Of a DNA stretch of 64,000 nt, positions 23,474 through 32,686 are shown in pieces (within the stretch, counting starts at the first letter, position 1; every line of letters starts with the position of its first letter). The position numbers were made by a program, and so were the translations under genes. The DNA is from Aquincola agrisoli. GTDB lineage: Bacteria > Pseudomonadota > Gammaproteobacteria > Burkholderiales > Burkholderiaceae_C. The notes under the pieces were generated by a model. The model made no database searches, was not told the origin of the DNA, and worked only from the letters and a program-made list of their open reading frames with translations. Location: assembly GCF_036621135.1 (NCBI RefSeq), contig NZ_JAZIBG010000049.1, forward strand, positions 62,001 to 126,000, read 5' to 3'.

Positions 23474-25144
23474 ATGGGCTCGTTCCGCCGTCTTTCGCTG
23501 TTCGCTGCCACGCTGTGCAGCGCCTTCCTGCTCCAGGCCTGCGCGGCGCTGCCGCCGTTGCCGCCCCGCACCGCCAGCCGGGCGATCGATCCCGGCACAC
23601 CCTCGCCGCTGGCCCAGCGTGTGGCGGCCGAGCGGGCGGGCGTATCGCCGCAGCATTCGGGGGTGAGGCTGCTGGCCGGGGGCGAAGAGGCGCTGGCCAC
23701 GCTGATCGCGCTGGCGGATCAGGCGGAACACACGCTGGACCTGCAGTACTACGCGGTCCTGAACGAGGCCAGCTCCCGCGCCCTGCTGCAACGTGTGCGC
23801 GCCGCGGCGGAGCGCGGGGTGCGCGTGCGGCTGCTGATCGACGACTTCAACACCTCGGGCACCGACGATGCGCTGCTGCGGCTGACCCGGCATCCGAAGA
23901 TCGAGGTGCGGCTGTACAACCCGCTGCCGGCGGGCCGCTTCTCCATCGTGACCCGGGTCATGGCTTCGCTGCACGACATCGGCCGCATCAACAGCCGCAT
24001 GCACAACAAGCAGCTGGTGGCCGACAACGCGCTGGCGGTGACGGGCGGGCGCAACCTCGGCGACGCCTACTTCCTGCAGGCCGCCGAGGCCAACTTCGTC
24101 GACCTCGACGTGCTGGTCGCGGGCCCGGTGGTGCAGCAGCTCTCGGCCACCTTCGACCGCTACTGGAACAGCGAGCTGGCGTACCCGGCCGACACGATCA
24201 TCCCGGCCAGCGCCGCGGCGTCCGAACCGCAGGCCTCGGCGCCCTCCGCGTTGCCGCAGGCCCGGGCCCAGGCGCCGGCGGCCGGCCGGACCGCCCGGGA
24301 AGACCCGGCGCCCGCCGCCAGCGCGCCGCCCTTGCCGCCGGCCGCCTCGGTGCCGCTCGACGCGCCGTCGGGCCTGGCGCCCGAGACCGTCGCCCGGCTG
24401 CGCGAGCAGGTCGACCAGCAGCGCAAGGCGCCGCTGAAGCTGCAGTGGATGCCGGCCCGGCTCTGGGCCGACCGGCCGTCGAAGTCGCTGCAGCAGGGCA
24501 CGCCATCCCCCGACGAGATCATGTTCGACGACTTCACCGGGCTGATGCGCTCGGCACGCAGCGAGGTGTTCCTGATCACGCCGTACTTCGTGCCCGGGCA
24601 GGGCGGCATGGCGCTGATCCGCGACATGCGCGCCCGCGGCGTGCGGGTGCGCATCCTCACCGCGTCGCTGGCCGGCACCGATGCGCCGGCCGTGCACATC
24701 GGCTACAGCCGCTACCGCGAGGGGCTGCTCGCGATGGGCGTGGAACTGTTCGAGCTGCGCGCCGAACCCGGCGGCCCGCAGCCGCCGCGCTGGGGCGGCG
24801 TCCACTCGCGCACCAACCTGCACGCCAAGGCGATGCTGGTCGATGGGCGCACGGTCGTGGTGGGGTCGATGAACTTCGATCCGCGGTCCGAGAACCTCAA
24901 CACCGAGATGGGCCTCGTGATGCGCAGCCCCGCGCTCGCGAAGCAGCTCGAGGGCCTGCTGGCCGACATCATGCGCACCGGCGCCTACCGGCTCGACCTG
25001 GATGGCGAGGGCCGTGGCCTGCGCTGGACGCTGACGGACGAGCAGGGCGGGCGCAGCGTGTCCACGCGCGAACCCGACGTGTCGATGCTCAAGCTGCTCG
25101 GGCTGAAGCTGATCAGCCCGCTGGCGCCCGAAGAGATGCTCTGA
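23474..25144 (+). CDS. Phospholipase D family lipoprotein, ClsC-like
   Basis: A 556-residue protein with a signal peptide and lipobox (LQAC, Cys23), hence probably membrane-anchored on the periplasmic side. Two HKD motifs mark the phospholipase D active site: HNKQLVAD (His177, Lys179, Asp184) with GGRN following, and HAKAMLVD (His450, Lys452, Asp457) with GSMNFD following. The architecture fits cardiolipin synthase C (YmdC)-like phosphatidyltransferases, which condense two phospholipids. An Ala/Pro-rich linker of about 55 residues (near 240-300) separates the two halves, longer than in most relatives. The lipobox argues against a cytoplasmic nuclease role. Confidence 0.82.
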   Translation: MGSFRRLSLFAATLCSAFLLQACAALPPLPPRTASRAIDPGTPSPLAQRVAAERAGVSPQHSGVRLLAGGEEALATLIALADQAEHTLDLQYYAVLNEASSRALLQRVRAAAERGVRVRLLIDDFNTSGTDDALLRLTRHPKIEVRLYNPLPAGRFSIVTRVMASLHDIGRINSRMHNKQLVADNALAVTGGRNLGDAYFLQAAEANFVDLDVLVAGPVVQQLSATFDRYWNSELAYPADTIIPASAAASEPQASAPSALPQARAQAPAAGRTAREDPAPAASAPPLPPAASVPLDAPSGLAPETVARLREQVDQQRKAPLKLQWMPARLWADRPSKSLQQGTPSPDEIMFDDFTGLMRSARSEVFLITPYFVPGQGGMALIRDMRARGVRVRILTASLAGTDAPAVHIGYSRYREGLLAMGVELFELRAEPGGPQPPRWGGVHSRTNLHAKAMLVDGRTVVVGSMNFDPRSENLNTEMGLVMRSPALAKQLEGLLADIMRTGAYRLDLDGEGRGLRWTLTDEQGGRSVSTREPDVSMLKLLGLKLISPLAPEEML

Positions 25145-25145
25145 G

Positions 25146-25162
25146 CCCGCCGCCGCGGCGGG
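25146..25162. terminator. GC-rich hairpin between convergent genes
   Basis: CCCGCCG and CGGCGGG form a perfect stem in the 18 bp separating the stop codons of the phospholipase D and phosphoesterase genes. There is no T-run on either strand, so it could only serve as a weak or Rho-assisted bidirectional terminator. Confidence 0.3.
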
Positions 25163-25945
25163 TCAGCCGAAGACGTCGATTGGCTTGAACGGATCGAAGC
25201 CTTCCGCCTCGCCCTTGTGCTCGAGCCCGCGGGCCTGGCACACGACGCGCGTGCTGCGGCCGCCGGCACCCGGCACCCGGTAGTCGTGGCGGCAGTGCAG
25301 GTGGCCGTGCAGCCAGAGGTCGGCCCGGGGGATCAGCGCGTCGTCCGCGTTGCAGAAGCTGGCGCTGCCCGGCTGCTTGCCGTAGCGCGGATCGAGGCTG
25401 CGCGCACTGGGCGCGAAGTGCGTCACGGCCACCGTGGCATCCCAGGCTCCGTCGGCCGGGGCCGCGAGCGTGGCCGCCAGCCAGTCCCGGCACGCCAGCG
25501 CCTCTTCACGCACCGCCGCAGCGTCGAACGGCTGGCCGCCGCGGGTCGCGCGCATCACGCGCTGGAAATACTCGCCTGCCCGCAGGGCGCGGTCGCGCTG
25601 CGCGGGGCCGAACAGGTCGAAGTCGCACCACCGCACCGTGCCGGCGAAGCGCACGCGGCGCCCGTCAGGGCCGGCCAGCACGCAGGTCTCGCGTTCCAGC
25701 AGCGTCATGCCGAGCCGGGCGCAGCATTCGCGCAGGCCGTCCAGCGCGTCCTGCAGCTCGCGGCCGTCGAACTCGTGGTTGCCTGGCACGAAGACGACCG
25801 GCACCGGCCAGCCCGCGAAGCGATCGAGCGCCTGCCAGCGGCTGTCGATGTCGCCGGCGAGCACCAGGACGTCGGCGCCCGGCGCGGGCACCGGGTCGAA
25901 GGCCTCGGTCTCCAGGTGCAGATCCGACAGCAGTTGCAGGCGCAT
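25163..25945 (-). CDS. Calcineurin-like metallophosphoesterase
   Basis: All five metal-binding motifs of the calcineurin-like superfamily are present in 260 residues: SDLHLE (Asp8, His10), GDID (Asp32), GNHE (Asn56, His57), THF near residue 170 and HGHLH near 213. Such enzymes hydrolyse phosphomono- or diesters with two bound metals. There is no signal peptide, so it acts in the cytoplasm. The closest general type is the YmdB/CpdA-like single-domain group, but the substrate cannot be told from sequence. It lies 16 bp behind the SEC-C gene on the same strand and is probably co-transcribed with it. Confidence 0.85.
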   Translation of the reverse strand: MRLQLLSDLHLETEAFDPVPAPGADVLVLAGDIDSRWQALDRFAGWPVPVVFVPGNHEFDGRELQDALDGLRECCARLGMTLLERETCVLAGPDGRRVRFAGTVRWCDFDLFGPAQRDRALRAGEYFQRVMRATRGGQPFDAAAVREEALACRDWLAATLAAPADGAWDATVAVTHFAPSARSLDPRYGKQPGSASFCNADDALIPRADLWLHGHLHCRHDYRVPGAGGRSTRVVCQARGLEHKGEAEGFDPFKPIDVFG

Positions 25946-25961
25946 GCCGTGCGGCCTCCGC

Positions 25962-26678
25962 TCAACCGCGCCCGTGGCACTGCTTGAATTTGCGCCCGCT
26001 GCCGCAGGGGCAGGGATCGTTGCGGCCGACTTTCGGCTCCTCGCGGCGCACGGTGTCGACGTGGAAGCGCTGCTTGCTGGTCAGGTCCCACAGCTCCATC
26101 ACGGTGGCGACCAGGTCCTCGATGGCCTCGTCGACCGTGGCCAGCGGGTGGTCGCGTTCGAGCGTCTCGTTGAGTTCGCGGTCCTCGTCCGTCTCGGCGG
26201 GCAGGTGGCGGTACAGCCGCGCGAGCGCCAGCGCGATGGCATCGTCGGCGACGTCGAACAGCGCGGGGAAGCGCTCGAGCGCCCAGTGGAAGCCCGCCAC
26301 CCACGGCATCAGCGTGCGCGAGGCCTCGGATTGCACCGGGTCGTATTCGCTGGCCGGCGCGGCGCGGTCCAGGTCGACCACCAGCGGGTCGAACCAGCCG
26401 TCTTCGGCGAGCGCCGCATTGAGCGCGGCGTACCGCCGCTCGATCAGCGTCTCGCAGCGTGCGAGCCAGGCCGGGTCGACACCCTCCGGCAAGCGGCCGG
26501 TTTCCAGGTCGAAGATCGGCGGCAGCCATTCGGCCTTGGGGACGACGCGGGGCTGCACCAGCACGCCGCAGAGGTAGCCGTCGAGCATGATGGCGTCGAG
26601 CGGCTCGGCGGGCTCGGGGGTCTGGGTCAGCAGGGTGTCGAGCTCGTCCAGCTCGTCGTCGGTGAGGTCGAGTTTCAT
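25962..26678 (-). CDS. UPF0149 (YecA-type) protein with C-terminal SEC-C zinc motif
   Basis: A 238-residue protein with two parts: an N-terminal UPF0149/YgfB-YecA domain, rich in acidic residues (LTDDELDELDTLL, then LDGYLCGVLVQP near residue 33), and a C-terminal SEC-C zinc-binding motif, DPCPCGSGRKFKQCHG, the same motif that ends SecA. Such proteins are thought to bind the ribosome or SecB-like partners, but the role is unsettled. It starts about 40 bp behind the pckG terminator, so it has its own promoter, and it is followed by the phosphoesterase gene. Confidence 0.88.
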   Translation of the reverse strand: MKLDLTDDELDELDTLLTQTPEPAEPLDAIMLDGYLCGVLVQPRVVPKAEWLPPIFDLETGRLPEGVDPAWLARCETLIERRYAALNAALAEDGWFDPLVVDLDRAAPASEYDPVQSEASRTLMPWVAGFHWALERFPALFDVADDAIALALARLYRHLPAETDEDRELNETLERDHPLATVDEAIEDLVATVMELWDLTSKQRFHVDTVRREEPKVGRNDPCPCGSGRKFKQCHGRG

Positions 26679-26719
26679 CGTTGCATTGTCGCCAAGCGAG
26701 GAGGGCGCCGCGGGCGCCG

Positions 26720-26759
26720 AAAAAACAAAGCCCGGCGCCGGGGAGCACCGGGCCGGGCT
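26720..26759 (-). terminator. Rho-independent terminator of pckG
   Basis: On the minus strand, AGCCCGGC and GCCGGGCT form a perfect stem around a GC-rich loop, followed by TTTGTTTTTT. It lies about 40 bp after the pckG stop codon and is the clearest intrinsic terminator in the window. Confidence 0.85.
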
Positions 26760-26798
26760 GCAGGCGCGCGCGAGGCGCGCCGCGAAGGGGGCCGGGCG

Positions 26799-28673
26799 TC
26801 AGGCGGCCAGCCGCCGCTCCAGGCGCTGCTTGGTGGCCGTCAGGGCCTCGGGCAGGTGGTAGGCGAGCTTGTCGAACAGCTCTGCATGCAGCGCCAGTTC
26901 CTGCTGCCAGGCGCTCGCGTCGATGCCGATCACGCTCTGGAACTGTGCCGGCGTGAACGCCAGCCCGTTCCAGCTGAGGTCTTCGTAGCGCGGGCTGATG
27001 CCGAACACGTGCTCCTCGCCGTTGGCCTGGCCGTCGACGCGCTCCAGGATCCACTTCAGCACGCGCATGTTCTCGCCGTAGCCCGGCCACACGAACTTGC
27101 CGTCGGCGCCCTTGCGGAACCAGTTGACACAGAAGATGCCCGGCAGCTTGGCGCCCGAGGCCTGCAGCTTGGCGCCCAGGTCGAGCCAGTGCTGGAAGTA
27201 GTCGCTCATGTTGTAGCCCATGAACGGCAGCATCGCGAACGGATCGCGCCGCACCACGCCCTGCTGGCCGGCGGCCGCGGCGGTGGTTTCGGAGCCCATG
27301 GTGGCCGCCATGTAGACGCCGTCGACCCAGTCGCGCGCCTCGGTGACCAGCGGCACGGTGGTGGAACGGCGGCCGCCGAAGATGAACGCGTCGATCGGGA
27401 CGCCGGCGGGGTTGTCCCATTCAGGGTCCAGCACCGGGTTGTTGGTCGCGGCGACCGTGAAGCGGGCGTTCGGATGCGCGGCCGGCCGCAGCTTGCCGTC
27501 GGCCTGCTTGGCGGTGTCGGGCGTCCAGTCGCGGCCCTGCCAGTCGACCAGGTGCGCCGGCGGCGTGTCGGTCATGCCTTCCCACCACACGTCGCCGTCG
27601 TCGGTCAGCGCGACGTTGGTGAAGATCACGTCGCGCTGGAGCGACGCCATGCAGTTCGGGTTGGTCTTGTCGTTGGTGCCCGGGGCCACGCCGAAGTAGC
27701 CGGCTTCGGGGTTGATGGCGTACAGGCGCCCGTCCTGGCCGGGCTTGATCCAGGCGATGTCGTCGCCGATGGTGGTGACCTTCCAGCCTTCGAAGCCGGC
27801 CGGCGGGATCAGCATCGCGAAATTGGTCTTGCCGCAGGCGCTCGGGAAGGCGGCGGCGACGTGGCGCTTGACGCCTTGCGGGCTGGTCACGCCCAGCACC
27901 AGCATGTGCTCGGCCAGCCAGCCCTCGTCGCGGCCCATGGTGGAGGCGATGCGCAGGGCGAAGCACTTCTTGCCCAGCAGCGCGTTGCCGCCGTAGCCGG
28001 AGCCGTAGCTCCAGATCTCGCGGGTCTCGGGGTAGTGGACGATGTACTTCGTCGGGTTGCAGGGCCAGGCGACGTCCTTCTGGCCCGCCTCGAGCGGTGC
28101 GCCGACGGTGTGCACGCACGGCACGTACTCGCCGTCGGTGCCCAGCACGTCGAGCACGGCGCGGCCCATGCGCGTCATCAGTCGCATGTTGACCGCCACG
28201 TAGGGGCTGTCGGAGAGCTCGACGCCGATGTGGGCGATCGGCGAGCCCAGCGGGCCCATCGAGAACGGCACCACGTACAGCGTGCGGCCCTTCATCGCGC
28301 CCTTGAACAGCGCTTTGTCGCCGGTCTGCAGCAGCTCGCGCATCTCGGCGGGGGCCGTCCAGTTGTTGGTCGGGCCGGCGTCTTCCTTCTGCTGGCTGCA
28401 GATGAAGGTGCGGTCTTCGACGCGGGCGACGTCGCTGGGGTCGCTCCAGGCGAGGTAGCTGTTGGGGCGCAGCTCGGGGTTGAGCTTGCGGAACGTGCCC
28501 GCCGCGACGAGTTGTTCACACAGGCGGTTGTATTCGGCCTCCGAGCCGTCGCACCAGTAGACGTCGGCGGCCTGCGTCAGCGCGGCGATCTCGGCGACCC
28601 AGGCCACCAGCCGGTCGTGTTTGACGTAGGCCGGTACGTTGAGGCGCAGGCCTCCCAGGGCGGGACTGTTCAT
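26799..28673 (-). CDS. pckG: Phosphoenolpyruvate carboxykinase (GTP)
   Basis: PckG converts oxaloacetate and GTP to phosphoenolpyruvate, the entry step of gluconeogenesis. The 624-residue protein has the GTP-class motifs: the kinase-1a P-loop FPSACGKTNFAML with the hyper-reactive active-site cysteine, the kinase-2 motif TIGDDIAWIKP, and the guanine-binding FGGRRSTTVPL region. Length matches GTP-type enzymes, not the ~540-residue ATP type. ATG at 28673 begins MNSPALGGLRL, as in relatives; the in-frame extension to 28898 is non-coding spacer. A strong terminator follows. It is divergent from the MOSC gene. Confidence 0.96.
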   Translation of the reverse strand: MNSPALGGLRLNVPAYVKHDRLVAWVAEIAALTQAADVYWCDGSEAEYNRLCEQLVAAGTFRKLNPELRPNSYLAWSDPSDVARVEDRTFICSQQKEDAGPTNNWTAPAEMRELLQTGDKALFKGAMKGRTLYVVPFSMGPLGSPIAHIGVELSDSPYVAVNMRLMTRMGRAVLDVLGTDGEYVPCVHTVGAPLEAGQKDVAWPCNPTKYIVHYPETREIWSYGSGYGGNALLGKKCFALRIASTMGRDEGWLAEHMLVLGVTSPQGVKRHVAAAFPSACGKTNFAMLIPPAGFEGWKVTTIGDDIAWIKPGQDGRLYAINPEAGYFGVAPGTNDKTNPNCMASLQRDVIFTNVALTDDGDVWWEGMTDTPPAHLVDWQGRDWTPDTAKQADGKLRPAAHPNARFTVAATNNPVLDPEWDNPAGVPIDAFIFGGRRSTTVPLVTEARDWVDGVYMAATMGSETTAAAAGQQGVVRRDPFAMLPFMGYNMSDYFQHWLDLGAKLQASGAKLPGIFCVNWFRKGADGKFVWPGYGENMRVLKWILERVDGQANGEEHVFGISPRYEDLSWNGLAFTPAQFQSVIGIDASAWQQELALHAELFDKLAYHLPEALTATKQRLERRLAA

Positions 28674-28930
28674 GGCTTCTCCAATCGGGGGATGACTAAA
28701 GCGGAATGGGGCCAGCCTCGCGGCTCCACGAAGGGGGTCGGGGCTCGCCGCATGCCGCGGCGGAAAACGGGTGCTGGATGAACAGGGAGGCACGCGTGGG
28801 CCGAAAGTTTCATCGAGGTACAGCGGATCACGCCGGCCTCTTCGCAGCATCCCGCAGGGGATTGTCATTCGAGTGTAATCCTGCGGTAACCACGCCAATC
28901 GGGGAGGTTATGCACAAAAGGAATAGATGC
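28674..28930. promoter_or_regulatory. pckG-MOSC divergent spacer
   Basis: The 257-bp spacer must hold promoters for both genes. Its least GC-rich part is 28860-28925. A TTGTCA near 28863 followed 17 bp later by GGTAAC is a poor candidate promoter for the MOSC gene. No catabolite or gluconeogenic regulator site could be recognised. Confidence 0.3.
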
Positions 28931-29515
28931 ATGCCACAGACGGGCACCGTGGAACACGTGAACATCGGCCGCGCCGTACCCTTGCAGGTGGCGGGGCGCG
29001 CGGTACTCAGCGCCTTCCGCAAGCAATCGGCCGAGGGGCCGGTCGACGTGGACTGGCGGGGCCTGCGGGGTGACGAGCAGGCCGATGCCTCGGTGCACGG
29101 CGGTATGGCCAAGGCCGTGTACGCCTACCCTGCCGAGCACTACCCGTTCTGGCAGACGGTGCGGGCACAGGCCCGGGCCGCGCTGTGGGACGACGCGCCG
29201 CTGCCGGGGCTGCTCGGCGAGAACCTCACGCTGCGAGGCGTGCTCGAGTCCGACGTGTGGATCGGCGACCTGCTGCGCCTGCCCGGCTGCACGCTGGCGG
29301 TCAGCGAACCGAGGCTGCCCTGCGCGAAGCTCGGCGCGGCCCTGGGTTTCTCCCAGGCCGGCAAGCTGATGACGCAGTCGGGCTACTGCGGTTTCTATCT
29401 GGCGGTCCGGGAGCCCGGCACGGTGGCGGCCGGCGACCGCTTCGAGCTGTGTCCCGGGCCGCGTGAAGTCTCGATCGCCGAGGTGTTCCGCAGCCGCCGC
29501 GGCGGCGCGCGCTGA
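28931..29515 (+). CDS. MOSC domain protein, YiiM-like
   Basis: The 194-residue protein contains the MOSC (molybdenum cofactor sulfurase C-terminal) core: VHGGMAKAVYAYPAEHYPFW, LLGENLTLRG, and RLPCAKL with the cysteine that in this family handles a sulfur or the molybdenum cofactor. It resembles YiiM, linked to detoxification of N-hydroxylated base analogues and a source of reducing activity with molybdenum cofactor. ATG at 28931 is preceded by AAAGGAA; another ATG at 28910, preceded by GGGGAGGT at very short spacing, would add seven residues. It ends directly against the convergent AbrB-family gene. Confidence 0.85.
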   Translation: MPQTGTVEHVNIGRAVPLQVAGRAVLSAFRKQSAEGPVDVDWRGLRGDEQADASVHGGMAKAVYAYPAEHYPFWQTVRAQARAALWDDAPLPGLLGENLTLRGVLESDVWIGDLLRLPGCTLAVSEPRLPCAKLGAALGFSQAGKLMTQSGYCGFYLAVREPGTVAAGDRFELCPGPREVSIAEVFRSRRGGAR

Positions 29516-30601
29516 TCAGGCCAACACGCCGCGCGCCGCGCGCCGCCGGTAGAGGGGGCCGGTCAACAGCAGCACGGCGATGTAGCGCACGACGTGGAAG
29601 GCCGTGACCACCGGCACCCCCAGCTGCAGCACCTTGGCGGTGATGCACATCTCGGCGATCCCGCCGGGCGAGGTGCCCAGCAGCACGGTCGCCCAGTGCA
29701 GCGCCGTCCCCTCGATGCGCACGAGTTGCGCCAGCAGCCACGCGAAGCCGGCGGACGCCGCGATCATCGCCAGCGTGCCGAGCGCCACGGCGCCGAGCCA
29801 GCGCGGGGCCGTGCGCAGAAAGCTGCGCGAGAAGCGGGTGCCCAGCGCGATGCCGATGAACAGCTGGCCGCCGTTGCTGATCCAGCGCGGCAGGGCCGAC
29901 AGCTCCACCCCCGCGCCACTCAGCGCCGCGGCCACTGCCAGCGAGCCCAGCACCCAAGGATTGGGCAGGCCCAGCCGACGCACCACCAGGCTGCCCGCCG
30001 CTGTCGCCAGGGCGAGCAGCGCCAGCCCGCCCGGACGAACTTCGTGCAGGGCCAGGGGCGTCGTGTCCAGCCCGTGCAGCCCCGCGGCCTGGTAGCCGAA
30101 GGGGATCACCAGGACCACCAGCAGCACGCGCAGCGAATGGGCCGCAGCGACCATGTCGATCCGCCCGCCGTGCCGTTCGGCCAGCGCCGCCATCTCGGAC
30201 GCCCCGCCGATCGCCGCCGCGAAATGCGCTGTGGCTGCGTCGACGCCTGGCATCGCGCGCCGCAGCATGGCCGCGAACAACGCCCCGATCAGCAGCGCCC
30301 AGGCCACGCCCGCCAGCAGCGCGGGCGCCAGCGGCGTGAGCAGCGCCAGCACCTGCGGCGTGAAGTACAGGCCCAGCGCGGTGCCGATCGCCCACTGCCC
30401 TGCGTTGCGCAGCGGCGCGGCGGTGCGCAGCGGCACACCGGCCATGCAGCCGGCCGCCGTGGCGAGCAGCGGGCCGATCATCCAGGGCAGCGGCGTGCCC
30501 AGCCGCTCGCACGCCCAGGCGGCCGCCATGGCCAGCACCAGCGTGGTGCCGAGCCAGGCCAGCCGGCGGGCATCCGGGACGGTGCTGCCGGCGGTGGTCA
30601 C
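29516..30601 (-). CDS. AbrB-family integral membrane protein
   Basis: A 361-residue polytopic protein of the AbrB/putative ammonia monooxygenase family (named historically; not the monooxygenase itself). It has around ten hydrophobic segments arranged as two repeats: each half begins with a GxPLPWMIGPLLA- or GLPNPWVLGSLAV-like hairpin and contains a conserved IGGASEMAALAERHGG-like or TSPGGIAEMCITAKVL block. These blocks resemble substrate-binding re-entrant loops of transporters. The substrate is unknown. The start is a GTG, 9 bp after the stop codon of the preceding old yellow enzyme gene, so the two are probably one transcript. Confidence 0.85.
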   Translation of the reverse strand: MTTAGSTVPDARRLAWLGTTLVLAMAAAWACERLGTPLPWMIGPLLATAAGCMAGVPLRTAAPLRNAGQWAIGTALGLYFTPQVLALLTPLAPALLAGVAWALLIGALFAAMLRRAMPGVDAATAHFAAAIGGASEMAALAERHGGRIDMVAAAHSLRVLLVVLVIPFGYQAAGLHGLDTTPLALHEVRPGGLALLALATAAGSLVVRRLGLPNPWVLGSLAVAAALSGAGVELSALPRWISNGGQLFIGIALGTRFSRSFLRTAPRWLGAVALGTLAMIAASAGFAWLLAQLVRIEGTALHWATVLLGTSPGGIAEMCITAKVLQLGVPVVTAFHVVRYIAVLLLTGPLYRRRAARGVLA

Positions 30602-30610
30602 GGCGTGCGC

Positions 30611-31708
30611 TTATGCGGGCTGCGCATCGAGCGTGGGGTAGTCGGTGTAGCCCTTGGCGCCGCCGCCGTACAACGTCGCCGGATCGATGGGGTTGAGCGG
30701 GGCGTTCTCGCGCAGGCGGCGGCCGAGGTCGGGATTGGCGATGATGGGCTTGCCGAACGCGACCAGGTCCGCCCGGCCGCTGGCGACCGCATCGAGCGCC
30801 ATGTCGCGGTCGTAGCCGTTGTTGACCATCCAGGCGCCCGGGAAGCGGCTGCGCAGGGCCTGGTAGTCGAACGGCGCCACGTCGCGCGGCCCGCCCGTCT
30901 GGCCTTCGATCACATGGACGTAGGCCAGCCCCAGCGGCGCGATCTGCTCGACCGCATGGTTGAACAATGCCTGGGCGTCGCTGTCCTGGCCGGCGTCGTT
31001 GACCGGCGTGACCGGCGACAGGCGCAAGCCCGTGCGCCCCGCGCCGATCTCCGCGGTCACCGCCCGCAGCACGTCCAGCAGCAGCCGCACGCGCTGCGGG
31101 ATGGCGCCGCCATAGGCGTCGGTACGGTCGTTGATGCTGTCGCGCAGGAACTGCTCGATCAGGTAGCCGTTGGCGCCGTGCACCTCGACGCCGTCGGATC
31201 CGGCGTCCATCGCGCAGCGCGCTGCGTGGCGGTAGGCCTCGACGATGCCGGGGATCTCGTCGGTGCGCAGCGCGCGGGGCGCCGACACCTGCTCGAAGCC
31301 CTTGGCGGTGTAGGTTTTGCCGTTCGCCGCGCGGGCCGTGGACGACACCGGCGGCTGGCCGTCCGGCAGCAGCGACACGTGCGAGATGCGGCCCACGTGC
31401 CACAGCTGGACGACGATGCGGCCGCCGCGGGCGTGCACCGCATCGGTCACGGCGCGCCAGGCGGCCACCTGGGCCGGGCTGTGGATGCCGGGCGTGTCGA
31501 GGTAGCCCTGGCCTTCGGGCATGATCTGCGCGGCCTCGGTGATGATCAGGCCGGCACCGGTCTCGGGGTTGGCGCGTTGTGCGTAGTACTCGACCGTCAG
31601 CGCATTGGGCAGCTGGCCGGGCGCGCGGTTGCGTGTCAGCGGGGCCATCACGATGCGGTTGGCGAGCGCGATGTCGCCGATGCGAACGGGGTCGAAGAGC
31701 GTGGGCAT
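30611..31708 (-). CDS. Alkene reductase of the old yellow enzyme family (NemA-like)
   Basis: A 365-residue FMN-dependent TIM-barrel reductase. Typical stretches are the start LFDPVRIGDIALANRIVMAP, QLWHVGRISH, the catalytic HGANGYLIEQFLRDSINDRT with the His-Asn pair that binds the substrate carbonyl, and VNNGYDRDMA in the C-terminal phosphate loop. Such enzymes reduce activated alkenes, nitro compounds and nitrate esters with NAD(P)H. The chosen ATG at 31708 gives the standard MPTLFDP start. It is upstream of the AbrB-type permease gene and divergent from rlmJ. Confidence 0.93.
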   Translation of the reverse strand: MPTLFDPVRIGDIALANRIVMAPLTRNRAPGQLPNALTVEYYAQRANPETGAGLIITEAAQIMPEGQGYLDTPGIHSPAQVAAWRAVTDAVHARGGRIVVQLWHVGRISHVSLLPDGQPPVSSTARAANGKTYTAKGFEQVSAPRALRTDEIPGIVEAYRHAARCAMDAGSDGVEVHGANGYLIEQFLRDSINDRTDAYGGAIPQRVRLLLDVLRAVTAEIGAGRTGLRLSPVTPVNDAGQDSDAQALFNHAVEQIAPLGLAYVHVIEGQTGGPRDVAPFDYQALRSRFPGAWMVNNGYDRDMALDAVASGRADLVAFGKPIIANPDLGRRLRENAPLNPIDPATLYGGGAKGYTDYPTLDAQPA

Positions 31709-31814
31709 GGGTGTTCTGGAGGAAGGGTGAGCGGAAAGGGTCCGCAGCCTACGCAAAACGCCTCAACCTTGCTGGCGACGGACGAGTCCGATCCATGCTA
31801 GTTACAGTGCACAC

Positions 31815-32672
31815 ATGCTCGCCTACCGACACGCCTTCCACGCCGGCAACCATGCCGACGTCCTCAAGCACCTGGTGCTGGCCCAAGTGCTGCGCTACAT
31901 GGGCGAGAAGGACAAGCCCTACACGCTGGTCGATACGCACGCCGGGGCCGGCGGCTACTCGCTGGCCGGCCGCTATGCGCAAAAGCGCGGCGAGTTCGAG
32001 ACGGGCATCGCCAAGCTGTGGGACCACCCCGGCCTGCCGGCGCCGCTGGCCGACTATGTGGCGCTGGTGCGCCAGTTCAACGGCGGCGGCGCGCTCGAGC
32101 AATACCCCGGATCGCCCGGCATCGCGCAGATGCTGCTGCGGCCGACCGACCGCGTCAGCCTGTACGAGCTGCATCCCACCGATCAGCGCATCCTGGAGAC
32201 CTTCCTCGGCCACCGGCCGCACACGCGGGTGCAGATGAGCGACGGCTTTGCCGCGCTGCAGAAGGAGCTGCCGCCGCCCTCGCGCCGCGGCGCGGTGCTG
32301 ATCGACCCTTCGTACGAGCTCAAGACCGACTACGGCAAGGTCGTGACCGCGGTGCGCGAATGCCTGCAGCGCTTCGCCCAGGGCACCGTGATGGTCTGGT
32401 ATCCGCAGGTGCAGATCGTCGAGGCGGCGCAGCTGCCCAAGCGCCTGATCGCGGCCGCGAAGGACGCGCCCAAGGGCTGGCTGCACGTCTCGCTGCACGT
32501 GCACCGCGGTGAGGGCGACGGCTTCGGCCTGCATGGCAGCGGGATGTTCGTGATCAACCCGCCGTTCGTGCTGCACGACACGCTGGCGGCGGTGATGCCG
32601 CTGCTCGTCGAACTGCTGGGCCAGTACGAGGGTGCGCGCTTCACGCTCGACCAGCACCTCGGCCGCGGCTGA
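31815..32672 (+). CDS. rlmJ: 23S rRNA (adenine(2030)-N(6))-methyltransferase RlmJ
   Basis: RlmJ methylates A2030 in 23S rRNA using S-adenosylmethionine. The 285-residue protein begins with the family signature MLAYRHAFHAGNHADVLKHL, has the SAM-binding DTHAGAGGYSL around residue 40 and the catalytic DPSYE motif (DPPY type) near residue 164, followed by VWYPQVQ. Length and order are normal. It reads away from the old yellow enzyme gene and runs toward the first gene of the exosortase locus, with which it converges at a 14-bp gap. Confidence 0.95.
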   Translation: MLAYRHAFHAGNHADVLKHLVLAQVLRYMGEKDKPYTLVDTHAGAGGYSLAGRYAQKRGEFETGIAKLWDHPGLPAPLADYVALVRQFNGGGALEQYPGSPGIAQMLLRPTDRVSLYELHPTDQRILETFLGHRPHTRVQMSDGFAALQKELPPPSRRGAVLIDPSYELKTDYGKVVTAVRECLQRFAQGTVMVWYPQVQIVEAAQLPKRLIAAAKDAPKGWLHVSLHVHRGEGDGFGLHGSGMFVINPPFVLHDTLAAVMPLLVELLGQYEGARFTLDQHLGRG

Positions 32673-32686
32673 CGCCGCCGCCGGCC

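Noticed and set aside
25434..28781. A 1115-codon plus-strand frame opposite the phosphoesterase, SEC-C and pckG genes
   Set aside because: Spans three certain minus-strand genes and their terminator; no recognisable domain.
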